Shown piece after piece: positions 33,835 to 47,493 of a stretch of 64,000 bases of DNA. The position numbers and the translations under genes are program-made. Position 1 is the first letter of the stretch, and every line of letters begins with the position of its first letter. The DNA lies in NCBI GenBank assembly GCA_022605955.1, contig JAKCOZ010000005.1, forward strand, positions 47,172,950 to 47,236,949, in the 5' to 3' direction. Source of the stretch: Rallus limicola (Eukaryota; Chordata; Aves; Gruiformes; Rallidae). The notes beneath the pieces are model-generated. The model was not told the DNA's origin. It did no database searches and was given only the letters and a program-made list of their open reading frames with translations.

Positions 33835-36800
33835 AAATCCAGGACTTTCCTGGCAGAACTATGTGCATATGCATCCAGAACACACTAAATTATTGCACAC
33901 GTACTATGCATGCACTGTTGATTTTCCAAAACGCATCTCATTAGCTATGCATTTCTTGTGAATGAGCCATGGACAAATCTTACATTCCTGGATGTCACAC
34001 AGCCTAGGAAAATATCCAGTTCTGCCTGGCTTAGGTGAAAGAAGAGTCTTGAGAGAAGACTTGTGGTTGCTCAACCCATATTGGAGCCAGTACTTGAGGC
34101 CCATAAAGACAGGCCAATTTTACTGCATCTCTGTGGCCATTAAATGAGATCAACCTTGAAAATGTACTGTGTGTTAGATTTTGCTCCTATAATATCCAGT
34201 AATATTTTGAACTTTCTTCCTATTTTATTTGAAGGAAATGAGGATATGGTTCTTTTAAAGCTTTGCAAGAGGGGCAACAAGGCTTTATAATGAAAGGGGA
34301 CTATTTCAATCTCAAATACAAATCAAACTGTTGCTTTGGGATTTGAAGAAAACCACTAAATTAATTTATTTTTGTCACTGGCTCTAAAGCTCAAAAAGTA
34401 ACTTTCTTCTGTCTTACTTCCTGATAGATCTTTGAGATGAGGGAGCTTTGCTGAAGTTCCTCAGGGCTCAGACAAGTTCATGGGAACACAATGCATCACC
34501 TAGTCCTTATCCTTACCAACCCAGACAAATTTTACAGGCACAGAGCAACATCCTTATGTTCATGCTCTCTCAAAGACAAGTTAGAGAAATTTTAAAGATG
34601 CTAAAATATGAAGGTGATAGAATACAAAGAAGAGGGACTAAGTCAGGCTTAAGTAGAAGTATGAGTTATACCAAAAATGTTTTTATGACGTTTTGCCACA
34701 TAAAACTTGTAACAAACATTTTTTTTCTTCTACCTCTCCATCCACTTTCCTCTTTCAAAATGATAGCCTTGCTATTAATTGCAGCCTTCTACTATGTATA
34801 TCCACTTGATGGCAGCATTTGAACACAGAACTATTTAAATCTCTTCAAGTGCTGTTCCCTTTGCCTTTTGCAAAGGTTTGTAACCCATCCCAAGTATTGG
34901 TTATGGGAAAAGGATAAAAAGGGAGAGTGAGAGCAAACCTATGGTTTTTCACCTGTAGGCAACTACTGTTCATGACCTGGAGAGCTGCTGCAAAACCACA
35001 TCTGCATCTGTAGAGACAGACAGCAGTGTTACCCCAATGGAATTAGTGGTCTCCTTTGGAATTAAACTGGTGAGTAGAGATCTGACACCTATGGAGCCAT
35101 GGGGTTAATGATACTTCTGGAAAGGTTACTGCAATAAGAATACTCAGGTTGGATCTTCTGCCATCATATATGAACATATGCATGTCTATATATTCGTAAG
35201 TAATACTGGATTTCAGCATTACTTTTTTCATACCTGTAGTATGCAAAATTTGTCCACTCTTTGTACTTGTACATGGCTTTTGATAAAACAAACACAGACG
35301 TTATACATTTGATAAACAAAACTACTTGAATGGTTTAAATGAACAGTCCCTGAGGAAATTAAGAACAATGAAAGGAAAACCAAGAAAATATTTTATATAA
35401 GTTGAGGTAAATGAAAAAAAAATTGGTACACTTGTACACTCCTAACCTCTCACATTTTGATCATCTAATTTTTTTCAATACAAAAAGGCATACATCACAA
35501 CTTTGTCAGTAATCTTATTCATCCTCATGCTTTCCCCACCATACAGTGAAATTTTTATTTGTCTGCCTCTTAATGACTTGCAAAAGTGTTCAAATTATAA
35601 GGAGGAAAATATGTATTTTAATTTTTAAAAAATCTTTTTTGTACCAAATCCAAGGTCAGAATTTCCCTTGGTTTTCCAGAGCAGTGGCAGGCATCTCACA
35701 ATTTGCTGGGAGTTGGGAATCTACAACATTTCCATCAAGTAACAGTTACTATTTTGACAAGCCAAGTAATTGTGGAGTTAATTGGAATTATTCCATTCCA
35801 CCTTCCACTATTTAAATTACTGGAAATGTTTCAAGAGTGCTGCATCTTATCATCAGGCAAGTGTAAGCTTTTAAGGGATTTAAGCCTTAATCTCACCTGT
35901 GCCTGGTTTTCTTCCTAAATAATGGGACTTGGAGGACTAAGGATATATCTGACTGGTCCAATAGCTGAGAGCCTAGATTGTTGAGAGATATGAGAGGCAT
36001 ACTCTGTTTTCAAAACAGGAAAACTCCTGCTTTCAAGGAGTAGCAGAGCAGTCCTTGTGGTTTTGAGCCCAAGAGAAGAGTTAGTGATGGTTCCTTGCTG
36101 AGGGGGAGCAAAGATTTCCTGGAAGCCAGAGTTGAAAGCATAAGAAATCGCATGTGGGCTTAGTGGTGGGTGAGACCCATAGAGGGATCAAGTCTGATGT
36201 GAAACCCTTTCTGAGGGAGTTTTTCTTCAGACAACTGCAGGGATATTATAGTGCTAACAGGTGAGCTCATCGGGGAATATCTTACATTTTGCTTTATAGA
36301 GCACATGTAAGTTTGAGGGGGCTAAGAGGGAGAAGCTGCAGCTGTACTAGGTTTGCTCTCCACAGCTGCCTGCAGACCCAGTCCCTCCAAAGAGCTGGAA
36401 TTGTCCAACACTTCCAATGAGACTGCCAGTATTAGTTAGAGGTGTTGTCTGCCTTTTGGATATTGGTCCTTTTCATCTTTTTCTCATTACTACCCACACT
36501 GTGCATTGATCTTTGATGGAGATTTTAATCTTTCTATCCTATGGTTATGATCTTCATGAAAAGAAGTACTTATCCGTGGAAAAGGCAGTGGAAAATTTAG
36601 GCTGTTCCTCAGTCACAAGTCTTTCTTCTCCAGAGAAGCCAACAAGAATGGTTAGAGATGATTAGCTCTGTTGGCCAAGTTATAAAATTAAGTGTGACAT
36701 GCAAATGGCTTTCCACTTGCTCTTTCCAGTTTCTAAGTAGGGAGATCCAGGGTCATCATGTCCACTGATACCATTTGCAGAAGTATGATGTAGGAGTAAA

Positions 36801-37490
36801 AGGGCTTGTTTTACACTGTAGCTATTAGTGTCTCAAATTCATCTTTCTTTGAAAATAATTACAGGCCAATTTATATTAAGCATGAATAAAAGCAAACAAA
36901 TAGAGTGGTTGAAAAGCACTTAGGAATCATGCCCAAAACAGCGCAGCCATAATCCAGTAAGAACTTTAGCAAAGGGCTTCTTGTGTTCTACTTTGTGGAG
37001 GCACACAAAAAAGGAGAAGAAAACGGAGAAATAGCCTAATTTAAAGGGACAACGGAATGGTGAGTCCAAGCATTTGCTTTGAGGATGTGAAGTAAAACAG
37101 TGTGGTGGGATTGTCTCCACAGAGCCCCAAGACAGAAATGAAGGCCACCCAGTTAACCTGGAAACAATGAACCTCAAAGGCCTTGTCAGTCTAGCAGGCG
37201 CAACTAGCTTGAGGCAGGGGAGGAAATCTAAGTAGGTGGCATAGCTAGAAGAAGCAAGGAATTTGGGCTTTCTTTTCCTCTGCCCCTCCCAAGTTGTGCT
37301 GGTTAGATTTGTGATACTTTACCCAATTGTTTACAGGCAGCAGGGTATGTGTGACCACAATATCGTAAGGAAACTGGTCATCCTGTAATGGATGAGTGCC
37401 TACAATTCATCTTACAATTTAAACAGAGGTAGAAAGTGAGAAGGCTAAAATGGGGTAGATGGTCACTCATGCTAATTGAGCAAAAATAAA

Positions 37491-37495
37491 CCCAT
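37491..37495. repeat. Left target-site duplication of the solo LTR (CCCAT)
   Basis: This 5-base direct repeat is identical to 38095-38099 and directly abuts the TG of the LTR. Confidence 0.88.
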
Positions 37496-38094
37496 TGTCC
37501 TGGTTTCAGTCAGGATAGAGTTAATTTCATTTGTAGCAGCGGATGGAATGCTGTGTTTGGGAGTTAAAATGAAAGCAGTGCTGATAACACCCTGATGTTT
37601 TTAGTTGCAGTCAGACAGTCAAAGCCAGGACAGGTGACCCAGATGGGCCAAAGAGAGTATTCCATGCCAATTACGTCCTGCCCAGGATAAAAGAGGGGCT
37701 GATGGGAGGAAGAATGGGGGCGGTTCTGGGACGCGAGCGGCCGGGACGCGAGGGTCTTGGGGGATGGTCGGGTTCTGGGACGGCTCTGGGTGGTGCGGCC
37801 TGAGTTGTGTGGTTCGGTGAGAAACTGCATTGTGTATCAATAGTTTCATATTCTTTTGCTCTAAAGTCTTGTTAGCATTGTATATATTTTATCTTTCTGT
37901 TATCTTAGTAAACTATCCTTATCCCAACCCACGGGCCTCTTAGTTTCTTGGCTTTGGAGTTATTTGCCCCTTCCTTTTCTCTTCCCTTGTTTCCCCCCCC
38001 CCCCCCCGCCCCTTTCCCTCTTCCCCTGCTCTTTTAATTTAAGGAGCAGGCAGCTGCGTGGATCTCGGCCCACAGCCGGGGTGAAACCATGACA
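37496..38094 (+). mobile_element. Solo ERV LTR with 5-bp target-site duplication
   Basis: The element is 599 bases, starting TGTCCTGGTTTCAGTC and ending GGGTGAAACCATGACA (TG...CA termini). It is flanked by identical CCCAT at 37491-37495 and 38095-38099. No internal retroviral region is present, so this is a solo LTR left by recombination between two LTRs. The 5-bp duplication suits class III (ERVL-like) elements; that class assignment is inference. A central CpG-rich block (37725-37800) and a 15-base C run (37993-38007) are notable. A GATAAAAG box near 37686 could be its promoter TATA-like element. Confidence 0.93.
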
Positions 38095-38099
38095 CCCAT
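38095..38099. repeat. Right target-site duplication of the solo LTR (CCCAT)
   Basis: This 5-base direct repeat is identical to 37491-37495 and directly follows the terminal CA of the LTR. Confidence 0.88.
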
Positions 38100-40184
38100 A
38101 TATTCATGGGTTTTCTGTAGCCCGATGATGCCTCTTGCTAGGCAAAAATAGTGGTGTTCCACTGGGTAGGACTATGATGTAGTCCTTTTCAGAAAAACAA
38201 CTGCAGCTTAAGAGGATTTCTAGCTGTTCGGTCTTCCCTCCAGCCTTTGGAATAAGTTGATGTTAAGGACACAAGATTTTATTATAGCCTGTGGTACAAA
38301 TGTTGGAGCATTAAACTATCAAACTAAATAGGTCTTCAGATGGATTCACGTAATAAAAACATATGTTCTGTATCTTGTGGGCAGTGCTGAGTTTGCAAAC
38401 AAGTGAGTTTCCATTTAAGAAGTTCCATCTAAAGCTGCCCACAAAGCTCTGCCCAACCAATATTGATGTTTCTCCCACAGAACCACATTTGGCATAAAAT
38501 TTCAGTGAATCCAAGTGATTGTGTGTAATACCTGTCTCCATCTGCCTCCAAATTTTGTTGGACAGTATGAGCTAGAATGTTTGCAAGGTGCCTTAGCAGG
38601 CCATGGCTGTGGCAGTGAGCAGAGCTGTGACTAGATGGTGCACTTGCCATGTGGTATATAGAAACTGCAAGCAGAGTGGTGGAAGCTGCTCCGTACACAG
38701 GTATTTGTGAAAGATCTGGTAGTGATTACTGTGTGCATATCTGTATTCATCTGTGGAGAATGGTAATTTCAGCCATGTGATAAGTGTGGTTTTGAGGTCT
38801 AAAGCCATTTAATAATATATACTCAGTATAATAAGTGCAACACACTCTTCCCCCTTCCAAAAAAAAAAAAAGAAGAAACCAACAAACAAATAAAAATACC
38901 CACCCACAAAACACCACAGTGTTTGTGTCCAAACATCCAGCAAGCCTTATGCACTAGTTTTTGTGTTGCCTGGGTTGCAATTATACTGTAAGTCTGCCTG
39001 TATGGAAAGTTGTCTGACAATCTTCTTTCTAGAGCCTGTGCTGGGGCTGCAGTAGTGATGCCTGATGCAAATTATCCACATTCAGGTTTCCCATGCTCAG
39101 TGTCTGGCTCAGGCTAATGTTTTTTCAAGTCTCAGCAAAAACCAGCTTGGTTTCCAAGGATGAGAAGCGATCATCTCTTCTGCTTGTTATTTAAAAATAG
39201 TAATCTGACAGTTGTCTTGAAGCATACCAGTACTATTCTGAGGGTGGCTCAAACAAACTTCATGTCCTTTTAATATGAATTTTATTGGAGTGTCATGAAT
39301 TTCTAGTTATTAATGCAATAGTTAAAACAAGTGTGAGGGCAGTAAACACCAGGTTTATTGGAAACAACGAGTCCAGATAAATGTCAAACCTTTTAAAAGT
39401 AGAAGTACACATAGATCAACATTTACAAAGTCATTGAGCTTCTGGATGAAATATATTGTCTCATAGGTAACTAGTTTTTGGGCCTTAACTGGCCCTGGTT
39501 ACAAACTGCATGAAGCTGCCCATCCTGGATCAAACAAAAACGTTAATTGAGCTGTTTTTTCTTCCAGTTTAAGTGAACTCCTGATGCCTTGCGTTTGCTG
39601 TGAGCTGAGTTTCACATGATCACAAGATGCAGCTGGCCTTCGTGACCTGTTATCACACAGGGGTATGTAGGTCTCTGTGCCTGGAGTGTGATGGACCTGA
39701 GATCCTTACTCTCAATTCCTCGCAGAGGCAGAGATGGGCATATTAAGACTGTTAGACTGAAAAGCTTTGTAATCTCAATTCAACATCTGTCTGAAATCCC
39801 TGCTCATGAAAGGGCAAGTGGGAAGAAAATACACTTGCATTTTATTCAATTTTTGTGCGCGTGTGTCTTAATGACAATTTCAGGATAAAGCTCCTAGTCT
39901 GAAATTAGAACTGAAACTGGAGCCACAAAAGATCTTAGGGTTGCATTTTCATTGACACAACTGCATTCTTCTCAAAGTTCAGTGAGAATATCATATGAGT
40001 GCTGGGATATGTAAGTTTAGTACTTCAACAAAGCACCATGCATCACACTTATGGCAAACTTGTACAGTTACTGGTGCAGCTCAAAACTTTTAGCTGGAGC
40101 AAAGTTCCAGCAATTCTTTCATTCTATGCAAATGGTCACTTTCTTTTAACAAGTGCACTCTGCAGAATCAATTTCTACAGCACT
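38100..40184. other. Intergenic, nothing recognised
   Basis: AT-rich with an A-rich simple run near 38859-38915. No gene. Confidence 0.65.
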
Positions 40185-40220
40185 GAGCTTGACTGAGTTC
40201 AAGAAGCATCTGGACTATGC
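40185..40220 (+). mobile_element. Older CR1, left part, interrupted by the CR1 at 40221
   Basis: GAGTTCAAGAAGCATCTGGA then CTATGC is a recognisable piece of a CR1 3' region. The natural continuation (CTCAGTCACATG...) resumes at about 41320, after the younger CR1. Confidence 0.7.
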
Positions 40221-41315
40221 CTTTGACACTGTTCCCCACAGCATCCTCCTAGAGAAACTAGCTGTTCATGGATTCGATGGGTATACTCTTCATTGGGTTA
40301 AAAACTGCCTGGAGAGCCAGGCCCAATGAGTTTTGGTGAACAGAGTTAAATCCATCTGGCGGCAGGTGGTGTTCCCCAGGGCTCAGTGCTGGGGCCAGTC
40401 CTCTTTAACATCTTTATTAATGATCTGCACAAGGGGATCAAGTGCACCCTCAGTAAGTTTGCAGATGACAACTGGGAGTGTCAATCTGCTGGAAGGCAGG
40501 AAGGCTCTGCAGAGGGACCTGGACAGGCCGGATCAATGGGCAGAGGCCAACATTATGGGGTTCAACAAGGCCAAGTGCCAGGTCCTGCACTTTGGTCACA
40601 ATAACCCCAAGTAATGCTACAGGCTTGGGACAGAGTGGCTGGAGAACTGCCTGGAGGAGAAGCACCTGGGGGTGTTGGACAGTCCACTGAACATGAGCTG
40701 GCAGTATGCCCAGGAGGCCCGAGAAGGCCAACAGTGTCCTGGCCTGTATCAGGAATAGTGTGACTAGCAGGAGTAGGGAAGTGATTGTTCCATTATACTC
40801 AGCTCTGGTGAGGCCGCACCTCGAGTAGTGTGTTCAGTTTTTGTCCCCTCACTACAAGAAGGATGCTGGAGCATGTCCAGAGAAGGACAACAGAGTTGGT
40901 GAAGGGTTTGGAGCACAAGTCCTATGACTAGCGGCTGAGGGAGCTGGGGCTTTTTAGTCTTAAGAAAAGGAGGCTGAGGGGATAGTTTATTTCTCTCTAC
41001 AACTATCTGCAAGGAGGATGTTGAGGTGGGGGTCCACCTCTTCTCTCGGGTAACAAGTGATAGGATGAGAGGAAATTTTTTCAAATTGCACCAGGGGAGA
41101 TTTAGGTTAGATATCAGGAAGTCAAGTACAGGGTAGTCAAGTATTGTAACAGGCTGCCCAGGGGAGTTGTGGAGTAACCATCCCTGGAGGTATTTAAAAG
41201 GCATTTAGATATTGTGCTTCGGAACATGGTCTAGAGGTGGACTAGGCACGGTTAGGCTGTGGTTGGACTCTGTGATCTAAAAGGTCTCTTCCAACCTAAG
41301 TGATTTTATGATTCT
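40221..41315 (+). mobile_element. CR1 LINE, about 1.1 kb, inserted in an older CR1
   Basis: It begins CTTTGACACTGTTCCCCACA within ORF2 and ends with the CR1 terminus TGATTTTATGATTCTAT. ORF2 pieces include [12 protein letters not shown] and KFADD (near 40390-40465), so the catalytic FADD is retained here before a frameshift. The subfamily differs from the copy at 9590, since the tail reads ATTCTAT octamers after AAAGGTCTCTTCCAACCTAA. Flanking pieces of an older CR1 join across it. Confidence 0.92.
40386..40604 (+). pseudogene. CR1 reverse-transcriptase fragment with FADD motif
   Basis: The frame reads [20 protein letters not shown] and then LSKFADDN, the palm motif of CR1 reverse transcriptase. 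Soon after FADD the frame slips into an unrelated Gly/Gln-rich reading, and the correct reading continues in the +1 frame at 40333-40614. It is a frame-shifted relic. Confidence 0.75.
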
Positions 41316-41427
41316 ATACGCTCAGTCACATGCTCTGACTTGGGTGGCCCTGTGTGGAGCCAGGAGTTGGACTCGATTATCATTATAGGTCCCTTCCAAT
41401 TAGGATATCCTATGATTTTAAGATTTT
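41316..41427 (+). mobile_element. Older CR1, right part (3' end)
   Basis: CTCAGTCACATGCTCTGACT, then GGAGCCAGGAGTTGGACTCG and GGTCCCTTCCAATTAGGATA, is a CR1 3' end of another subfamily. It ends in degraded ATGATTTTAAGATTTT. It joins in sense with 40185-40220. Confidence 0.8.
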
Positions 41428-44400
41428 GACATGAGGGAGCAAAAAGGGGCTATGAAATGCACTCTTTTATTCATGCTGAACAATGTAACTGAACTGACTT
41501 AGAAAAAAAATAAAAGTACCAACTTTTCTTTAAGACATTACTAAAAGTTTAGTATTGCCATATTTTATTTCAGATCCTCTTCAGGACAACCAAGTCATTG
41601 AGCCTTGGCAGTGGCAGAGGAGTGCTGAAGGGTTTTCTTGGATGTAATTATTTTAGAAGGATTTATCACCAAAATCACCAAAAAGGCAGGATGGTAGGAT
41701 GGGGTTAGGTTTTGAATACTTTTTTTCTCTGAAAAACAGGAATGTAAATACTGTTTTAATTTGTACCAGATAGAAATATTTCCAGTCTAAGAGTGACTTA
41801 TTTAAACCACACTTCAGCGTGCACTGGTTTTGCCTTTTCATTCTGAATTTTCGTTTGAGCTTCTTTTTAATCAGTAACATTCATCGCCTTATTCTTTTGG
41901 CATTCCTGTGACAGGTAAGTATTTTGATTTTCCTCAAAATTAAAGAACTGTTGCTTTGCTGGGGTTCTGAGCTCTGACTCTAATTTCTGCCATCAAACCC
42001 CTAGACTTTTAGTTCTTCAGCCTTGGGAAACATCTTTTCCATGGTTTTGTTTTGCTCCATGAATGTTGCGGTAATTGTAAGGGAACTACCAACTGTCCTC
42101 TGTGAGGAAAAAATCAATCTTGATCCCTCTCTGTCTACTACCTTGAAGCTGCTTTGTTACTTAGTGCATCTTGAACTGTTGAAAGACAAATGTCTCAGAG
42201 CAAAGATCTGAAAAGAAATTTCAGAAGTGTAATTCCTGTTTTTCCCCTTTGTGTTCTGGTTTTGTGTCTGTGGTCAGATGGTAAAATACACTGCACAACA
42301 ACCCGTGGTATTGCTTGCAGCTGAGTAAACCCTCTTTAAACTTCCTAAACCAAATGAAATGGCGTTATGTTTTCCAGCAGGAATATAGACTCTGTTAGCA
42401 TAATGTAGTCAAAGGGTATTTGATGATACATATTTACCAATGAAGGAGTGAGATTGAGCTGGTAAAACATATGTGCTGAGGAGGCTGAAGAAACAGAAGG
42501 TTTCATAGGGGCAGGGAGGTTACTTTAGCTGTCATGACAGCATGTGTTCATTACTTTTCTGAGCATGGCCCTTTGTTCTAGTGCCTCGCTGTATGTGTTA
42601 AATCCTACGTAGCACTGGAGCTCCGTAGACTCAGAGTACAGTAAAAAAATAAAATAAATTCCACCATACAGTGTCAGGATGAGTGTTAACCTGCACATTC
42701 AGGAGAACATGGGTCGGGCATCCAGCTGCATTAGGAGAGCAGGGGAGCTGTGTTAGCCCAGCACTGCCCCCGAGGCTGCAAACCCATTCCCTAGCTGGGT
42801 TTTTAGGTCAGGGCAGCAATGTGATTGACAGGGCTGTGCTAATTTTGCTTCCAGACCCCAGGCAGTCAGGACCAGCATTCTCCCTCTTCACCAACCACTG
42901 TGGGTTTAGCCAGACCTCAGGGTCCTGAGTCACCGGGCTTCCTTGAAAATCTCATTCTGAACACCATTCTGCTGAATCTAAAGAACCAGTGAAAGGCCAG
43001 CAAAAAACCCCAGTTCCTTCTCATGGTCACGTTCAGTTGCCCTCTTCTTATTTCCCACAACTTTATAATTTAAACTAAGCCAGTAGTAATTAAATCTGAA
43101 AATCTGTGAAGAAATCTGTTCACAGGTACTGGTATCATGAAAAATGCAAAGTAAGACATGTCTGTTTTGACTGCCAGTAGACTGTCTTTACCTACGTGAT
43201 AAGACTTAAATTGTGCAAGCTGGAGGAGTGTATTTCTCACTGTGTGGAAGAAGCAAATGTTGGTGGAACAGAGCACTCCTGAAGAAAAAGGACTCTCCAT
43301 CACTTAACAGCTTTGCAAAAGGTCTTTGGGGGAAGAAAAGGGGAGATGAACTTGGATACAGCTTTTATATGAAAACATGTCATGGTACTGAATAGCAAAT
43401 GGATGCAAGTACAGTAGAAATATTACTGCATGTCTGGATACGAACACAGAACAGTCAGAACTCAGTTTTGCACCCTTCTATAGTTCAAACACTCATTCAT
43501 TTCAGTTCCTTATATAGGACCAAACCCTAGGTTAGTGTTTGCTTTCTTCTAGAATAATTTTTTTTAAATACACATAAAAATAAATTTCTTTTATCAGCAA
43601 ATATTTTTAATAATGCTAAAAAGGAAGGAAGGTCAGTAGTGGTATTCCATTCACTCAGAAGAGAGTGGAATACAATGTACCCTCGTTCTTTTTTGAACCT
43701 GGTCTTGCAAACCTTTGTGTTGGTGTTATGGAAAAGGTTATGAGAGATACTAGTTGCATTTACCACCCATAGGGAGAGGTGATAGTTTGGATAACCACAG
43801 ATTGGACTGAACCTTTCTTTTGAATTCAGATTGGCTTGGTTTTCTTGGGCTGGGTTTTCTTTTGGTGCCAAATGCAGGAGATATTGCAGAAGAAAATTAA
43901 AAACACCTGGTTTTTTTAGATCTGCATCCTGATCTTCTGGACCAGAGATTTGGCTGACTATCCAAACATCTGGGTGCTTCCTAAAAATATCTCTAAAGAT
44001 TTTAAAGTCTGTTCTTTTGCAAGACGGTCTCTAATGGATTTTGCACCCTTATAAATGATAGCATTACCTGTGTGTATATCTCCACACACACCAGTTAAAT
44101 TCAGCCTACCTGCGAACAGGTGCCACTGATCCAAAGTGATTTGTTGTGTCCTTTACTTCTGCAAGTCTCACATTGTCTGTGTTCCCACAGAAGGATTTAC
44201 TTTGACTTCTAAAGAAAGGGGGCTTCTACCAACCAGAATATAGGCTCTAGTTTCTTCTGTTCTGCAGGAAAAATACTGTGTACAGGAAAAGACTTCTATG
44301 CACCAGCTGGGCAGGTGAGAAGAATTACATACAAGAAACCCCCAGAAAGAAAGATGCATGAAGATAAGCCACCTTCCCCTTTTACACTACTGAATCCTCA

Positions 44401-47400
44401 CTTATAGTTTGTCACTGAAGTCTTCAGTCTTGGCACTGTCATCCTTTATTTTAGATTTGCTCAGTGTAAGAATGTAAATAATGCGCAGCTTATCAAGGTC
44501 CCCATTCCAATATTCCTATCTTTCTCCTGTGACTGTTTGAGGGTAGAAAGCCCCAAAACTGATAGCAAGATCCAAAAAAACCCCATACCTTTATTGTTCC
44601 CTGTGACCCTATCCAATTCTCTTCCACTGCATCTGTAGGCCTGCATCCTTCTTCCCAGGGCTGCCCTACATGATTTCAGGAATTCATGCCAGTCAGTAAG
44701 GGATATGGGGAGAAACAGCAGCCAAGCTAATCCTAAGAAACACCAAAACTTTCTGAAGAGGTGTTGTGAGAAGGAATGCAGAAGCTGTGAGAAGATATTT
44801 TAGAGTCATTTAGGGTTCACTGAAGCAAGGGACTGCAGCCGATGGTCAGAAACCCCAAAGATCAGGAATATTCCAGAGAAAGTCAGGAAACATTGTTCAG
44901 TCACACCAATTTGTACAATAGGGATTCTAGGTGTAACTTCTGAAGGCTGAGTTCTTGCAAAACTGCAAATCTTCAGTCACAACCTTAGACTAGAAATGTA
45001 CGTGGTATTGTGGAGCAATTTGTACCATCTGGCAGCTGGCAGCTTTCTTTATTCACTTCCCCCTTACTAATGCAAAACACAGAAACTGGACTTTTTACAT
45101 CTTGCTACGTGAAGAAGATTGGTGTCTAGAGGCTTCTTAAGGCCAAACCATCGCACTGTTCTGGTGCCTGCTATCTGGTCATCCATTACAACCATTAATA
45201 ATGGCTTACCCTGATCGGCAACAACCATATATTCCTTCTTCCTCTAATATTCCTTTATGGCTGTGTGTCTTCCAAGAACATTTCACATGTCCTCTTAAAT
45301 ACCTGAAATTCACCTCGTACACTGCTTCAGAAAGATTTACAAAACAGCTGGTGTTTATCTCATAGCTATCTCCATTTTTAGCTGCAGTTTACTGACCTCC
45401 ATCATTTTTATCTAAGATTAAATTCCTTTCTTTTTTTCTTTTTTGCCAGAACACTTACAGCTATTCTCAAATCTTTTTTAATCAGTGCTGACACTTTGAT
45501 ATAAGCCACCTGTGACACAAAGTGATTAATTTGCTTGTTTTCCAAAATACAAATTTTGTCCTGTGAGAAAGGCATTGGGTCAGGCGGGATCTTCAAGGGA
45601 TTGTGAAGAAGTTGTGCCTTTCCCAGAGGGTAGATCAGGGGCAGAGGCTTGGGGACAAGAAGGCAAGGCAAAGCAGGAGCCAGGCATAGCTGCAGCAAGT
45701 AGCCGGGAATTTGCCCTGGAGACAAGGTGGTGTGAGTAGTGAGCGGCCAGCCTTCATGTGAGGGAAAGACATGCTCACTGGCAAGCAGAGTGAGCTGTGC
45801 AGATTTTGAATTGGTGAAAATGAAGCCTGGAAACAGTTGTTCCTAAAAAGAGACAGTGTGGAAAAGCAGCTTGGTTTATAAAAGCCTTTATTTTGCTACA
45901 GAATAACTGGATTTCTGTATGTCCAAAAATGGGATGTTAAAACACTAACCTTCTCAGCTGAAAAAAGTATTTTCTTTGTTATTTGCTTGTTTTGCCATTG
46001 TTGGGGTGTGAACTATAAGGAAAAAGTCTACATACGCCTGTTCTAGAACATGAGGATCTGCGCAGAACAACATGCTCTGAATTGACATTTCATTGCCAGG
46101 GTCATTCCTGCCTATCAAAGCTGATCTGGTTTTGCTCTCTGGAGACAGTTTTAAAGTCAAAGGCTTTTGATGTTCGTAATGTGAACTAAGATCTCATGTA
46201 TTTCACAGACTGGCCTTAAAGCACCTGTCTATGCCCTGAGGTGCTCAGCTCCAGAGGGCCCAGCTCCTGCAAAACTGAGCTCATTCTAATGTCTGGCAGA
46301 AAAAGAAAAGCCTCACTGTAATTTTTCTCTGCAGCTACACATTTGAGATGAGAATAGTGTAGAGCAAAGAGTGGCAAATAAATCCCTGCTGCTTTTAAAG
46401 CAGAAAGGTAGGATGGTGCATGAACCTTACTTTTTTTTGAGTTTTGTGCCTTTAGATTGGAGCTAGTGTTCGTGGAGCACTCCAGAGTGGTGAGATTTTC
46501 TGCATCAGGATGTCACAGTGCTGTGAGCATGCATCGTAGGCAATTGGTTGCCAATCCCTACAACCGTGCCAGCTTCAGAAATGAAAGATGTCGGTGGGGG
46601 TGCTGCTAACCACACATCTTACGTTCCAAAAAAATAACATATTACCTGGGCGAAGTCCATCTGCTGAAGCTGTAAAAATTCTGAGCTCTCAAAGGCCATA
46701 ACAAACCTCACTGTGGAAACTTGATTCTCCACTATTCAAAGAAATTTTCCCTGTTCAGCACCTTGCCAAATGTCTACAAGGTTCTGGCTTTACAAATTTC
46801 TGTAGGTTCTTTCTTCGTTCCATTTTACTTTTATCCTATTCCTCCCAGACACCTTTGTTTGTACCATTTCCCATTTTCCCATTTTTAAATGATTTCTGAA
46901 TAGCTGTTCTCTGAATATTGTTGTTTAATATTAACATAGCATTATCTGTACTAATCAACCAAGTTCAGGATAACCATTGTGTCACACTATGTTGGAACAG
47001 AGAAGGAGACAAATCACCATCCCAAAGGCATGTAAACAAACCATAGTGGAGTGAAGGATAAGAAGGTGGGAAGATCTTTACAAGGTGGATGAGCTTTGGT
47101 TAACAGACAATCAGGACTCAGGAAACAAGTCTGACCCTGATTATAAAAACTGCTGTCTTACACCCAGAGCCTGGTGGCATAACCCCAGTCTTATCTGTTA
47201 ACATGGTGTGGTAGGTTTGTAAGCATCCCCAGAGATGGCTGCAAGCAGCACTATTTGAAACAAGACTCTGAATATGCCAGCATTAATTCCAGGACTCTTC
47301 TACAACACTCCTCTGTGATTGTTTCCTCAAAAGCAGAACTAAAAGAATTCAGCTTGATCAAAATTATTTTATTCTGTTTCATATGTTTGCAGCTCCTACC

Positions 47401-47493
47401 TCCCAAGAATCTGTTCGGCTTGCTAAAAAATGAAATTGCTACAGATGGATATTTCTTTCAATTACTGTAAAAACATGTAACAAAGCCTCTGGC
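41428..47493. other. Intergenic, no gene recognised
   Basis: About 6 kb without a named repeat or coding signal. Frames are at most 114 codons and lack recognisable domains. Confidence 0.6.

Larger units (their letters stand above)
30391..37490. other. Intergenic downstream of DLK1, no gene recognised
   Basis: No protein gene, RTL1-like gag/pol or obvious small RNA hairpin seen. Contains the GC-richer patch at 31000-31460 and simple A-rich runs. A lncRNA could be present but cannot be recognised by sequence alone. Confidence 0.6.

Noticed and set aside
34448..34822. 124-codon + strand frame
   Set aside because: No recognisable domain; it is in AT-rich intergenic DNA and its length is within chance over 64 kb.
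40764..41204. 146-codon minus-strand frame
   Set aside because: It is antisense to a CR1 LINE, with no domain of its own.
43527..43871. 114-codon minus-strand frame
   Set aside because: No domain or splice support; likely chance.
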